A stretch of 24,326 nt of DNA from a virus, in IMG/VR virus record IMGVR_UViG_3300036715_000275, positions 1-24,326 of that record; one strand, given 5' to 3'. Shown here piece by piece: positions 23,266-24,326 of the stretch. Positions within the stretch are counted from its first letter, which is position 1. The number at the start of each line of letters is the position of its first letter. The notes below the pieces were generated by a model. It saw nothing but the letters and a program-made list of their open reading frames with translations. It was not told the origin of the DNA and searched no databases. The position numbers and the translations under genes are program-made.

Positions 23266-24326
23266 ACTAATACAGCTCGCATTCTGTTGGAAACAATGGA
23301 AGCACCTATTTCACGGATGCTTTTGGAGATTAGTGTCTTAGGGTCACGAGTCTTAGGAGACTGCTGCTTACCCCCTTCAGAGAAAGTACCATAGGGGTTT
23401 CTCATGTAGTTGTAGAATACTGATATCATACCCTCTCGCGAGGTACTAATACGATCAATAGTAGCCGACTCTGCAAATCTACCAGAACGATAATTAAGTA
23501 CATTCTTAGCTAGACCCGTACCCATATTCTCTTTTATCTGAAGTGATAGCCGCGCGCGAAGCAGCGCGGCTAGGTTAGAATTAGATACAGGCGTACTATT
23601 TTGAATTACCTGGCTTTTTGCCTTAACTATTTTTGCCTTAGCTCTACCTGCTTCCTCGCGTATAGCTTTTAGCTTAGCGCGATAGGCATTTTGTTCTTGT
23701 TCATTGTTATATAATGTAACAATAGTACCTACAGGTACATTACCAGAGTAGCTATCTTTAAACTTCTTTTTCTTACCTGAAATAGCACTCGCTATTTCAT
23801 CTGCCATCATATCTAGCATAGGCGGAGAAGACTCAAACTTCAATAATTTATTTGGGTCTGTTAGCCCCTGAGACCGAAGAATAGTAGAAAGTTTCTTAAT
23901 CAAGGCTTTCTGATGGCCCCCAGGAGACAGTAAACCTCTAATACCTGTAGCTGCATTTATAGTTCTACCCGCTAATTTTTGTACTAATTTAGCAGATTCT
24001 GCATTATCTTCCTTTGTCTGAAGTTCTACTAAAAAGTGCCTGCTACTTTTAATATATTTTGATAATATTTTACTTTCAAAATTTTTAATAGAACTAGAGT
24101 CAATATCTAGTTGGGTTAAGTGCTCTATAAGAACATCTAAAAACTCTGTAGCGGAATTTAATTCTTCTTTAGTTACAGCTCCCTGTATACCTTTAGACGC
24201 TAATAGACTTTCTTTAACACCTACTAATGCACCTGTATTAATACCTAATACGTGCCCCTTAATAAGATTCTGTGCTTTAGCTATATCTGAAGTACCTGTA
24301 CCTAGTACTTTATCTAATAGTCTTTC
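23262..24326 (-). CDS. Neck / tail-completion-type structural protein (5' end beyond window)
   Basis: The frame is open from the right edge to a TGA at 23262, giving 354 residues without a start, so the N terminus lies outside. A TTG at 23903 could be mistaken for a start, but it has no ribosome-binding site and the frame continues upstream with ordinary helical protein (LLDKVLGTGTSDIAKAQNLI; EELNSATEFLDVLIEHLTQL). The C-terminal 150 residues contain LNYRSGRFAESATIDRIS, EGMISVFYNYMRNPYGTFSE and DPKTLISKSIREIGASIVSN, which fit HK97 gp10-like head-tail joining or tail-completion proteins. The long helical N-terminal part is extra to that family's usual size. Coupled by ATGA to the tail-terminator-like gene. 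Confidence 0.78.
   Translation of the reverse strand, partial: ERLLDKVLGTGTSDIAKAQNLIKGHVLGINTGALVGVKESLLASKGIQGAVTKEELNSATEFLDVLIEHLTQLDIDSSSIKNFESKILSKYIKSSRHFLVELQTKEDNAESAKLVQKLAGRTINAATGIRGLLSPGGHQKALIKKLSTILRSQGLTDPNKLLKFESSPPMLDMMADEIASAISGKKKKFKDSYSGNVPVGTIVTLYNNEQEQNAYRAKLKAIREEAGRAKAKIVKAKSQVIQNSTPVSNSNLAALLRARLSLQIKENMGTGLAKNVLNYRSGRFAESATIDRISTSREGMISVFYNYMRNPYGTFSEGGKQQSPKTRDPKTLISKSIREIGASIVSNRMRAVLV

Noticed and set aside
23262-23903. A separate 213-aa gene starting at TTG 23903
   Set aside because: The frame continues without a stop to 24326 with normal protein sequence, and no Shine-Dalgarno precedes the TTG.

Overview
The window is one continuous block of tail-morphogenesis and tail-fibre genes from a long-tailed double-stranded DNA bacteriophage or prophage. 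Every supported gene lies on the minus strand, so transcription runs from position 24326 toward position 1. The DNA is AT-rich: most hand-counted 60-base lines are about 25-40% G+C, and ribosome-binding sites are GGAG/AGGA-like. Several small fibre-side proteins look like families I associate from memory with phages of Gram-negative, especially betaproteobacterial, hosts. The host is therefore an inference. There are no rRNA, tRNA, CRISPR, integrase or transposase signals, and no convincing plus-strand gene.

Layout in transcription order. (1) 24326-22825: the 3' part of a neck or tail-completion gene, open across the right edge, overlapping by ATGA a gene for a tail-terminator-like protein. 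(2) 22722-21247: a 491-aa major tail-tube protein, closed by a terminator. (3) 21169-20397: a two-part tail assembly chaperone whose second part is reached by a probable -1 ribosomal frameshift, again closed by a terminator. (4) 20255-12606: a 2549-aa tape-measure protein with its own promoter and terminator. (5) 12485-4022: a long operon with its own promoter, encoding a tail-tip/hub protein, an FN3-type tip protein, a 676-aa fibre, a glycine-rich adhesin, a small cupin, a small helical protein, a DUF4376 protein, a 78-aa conserved phage protein, a 306-aa tail protein and a one-TM holin-like protein. (6) 3914-1: after a terminator/promoter pair, three small structural-type genes and then a large TTG-started fibre gene. 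That fibre has two related LamG-like domains followed by an in-frame 69-bp (23-residue) tandem repeat array, and it runs off the left edge.

The genes would act together to build the neck, tail tube, ruler and tip of one long non-contractile-type tail. By the usual ~0.15 nm per residue rule the ruler predicts a tail of roughly 380 nm. The fibre-side genes then supply receptor binding. No sheath gene is present here, which favours a siphovirus morphology.

The most notable points are the near-identical 69-bp repeat array in the last fibre; the hidden 38-codon upstream extension supporting a frameshifted chaperone; the G+C-rich patch over the distal fibre and adhesin that suggests an exchanged receptor-binding cassette; the cupin embedded between adhesin and fibre genes; and terminator-promoter pairs that cut the block into separately transcribed units. 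I found no clear evidence of a wholly new system such as a defence island, retroelement or toxin pair.
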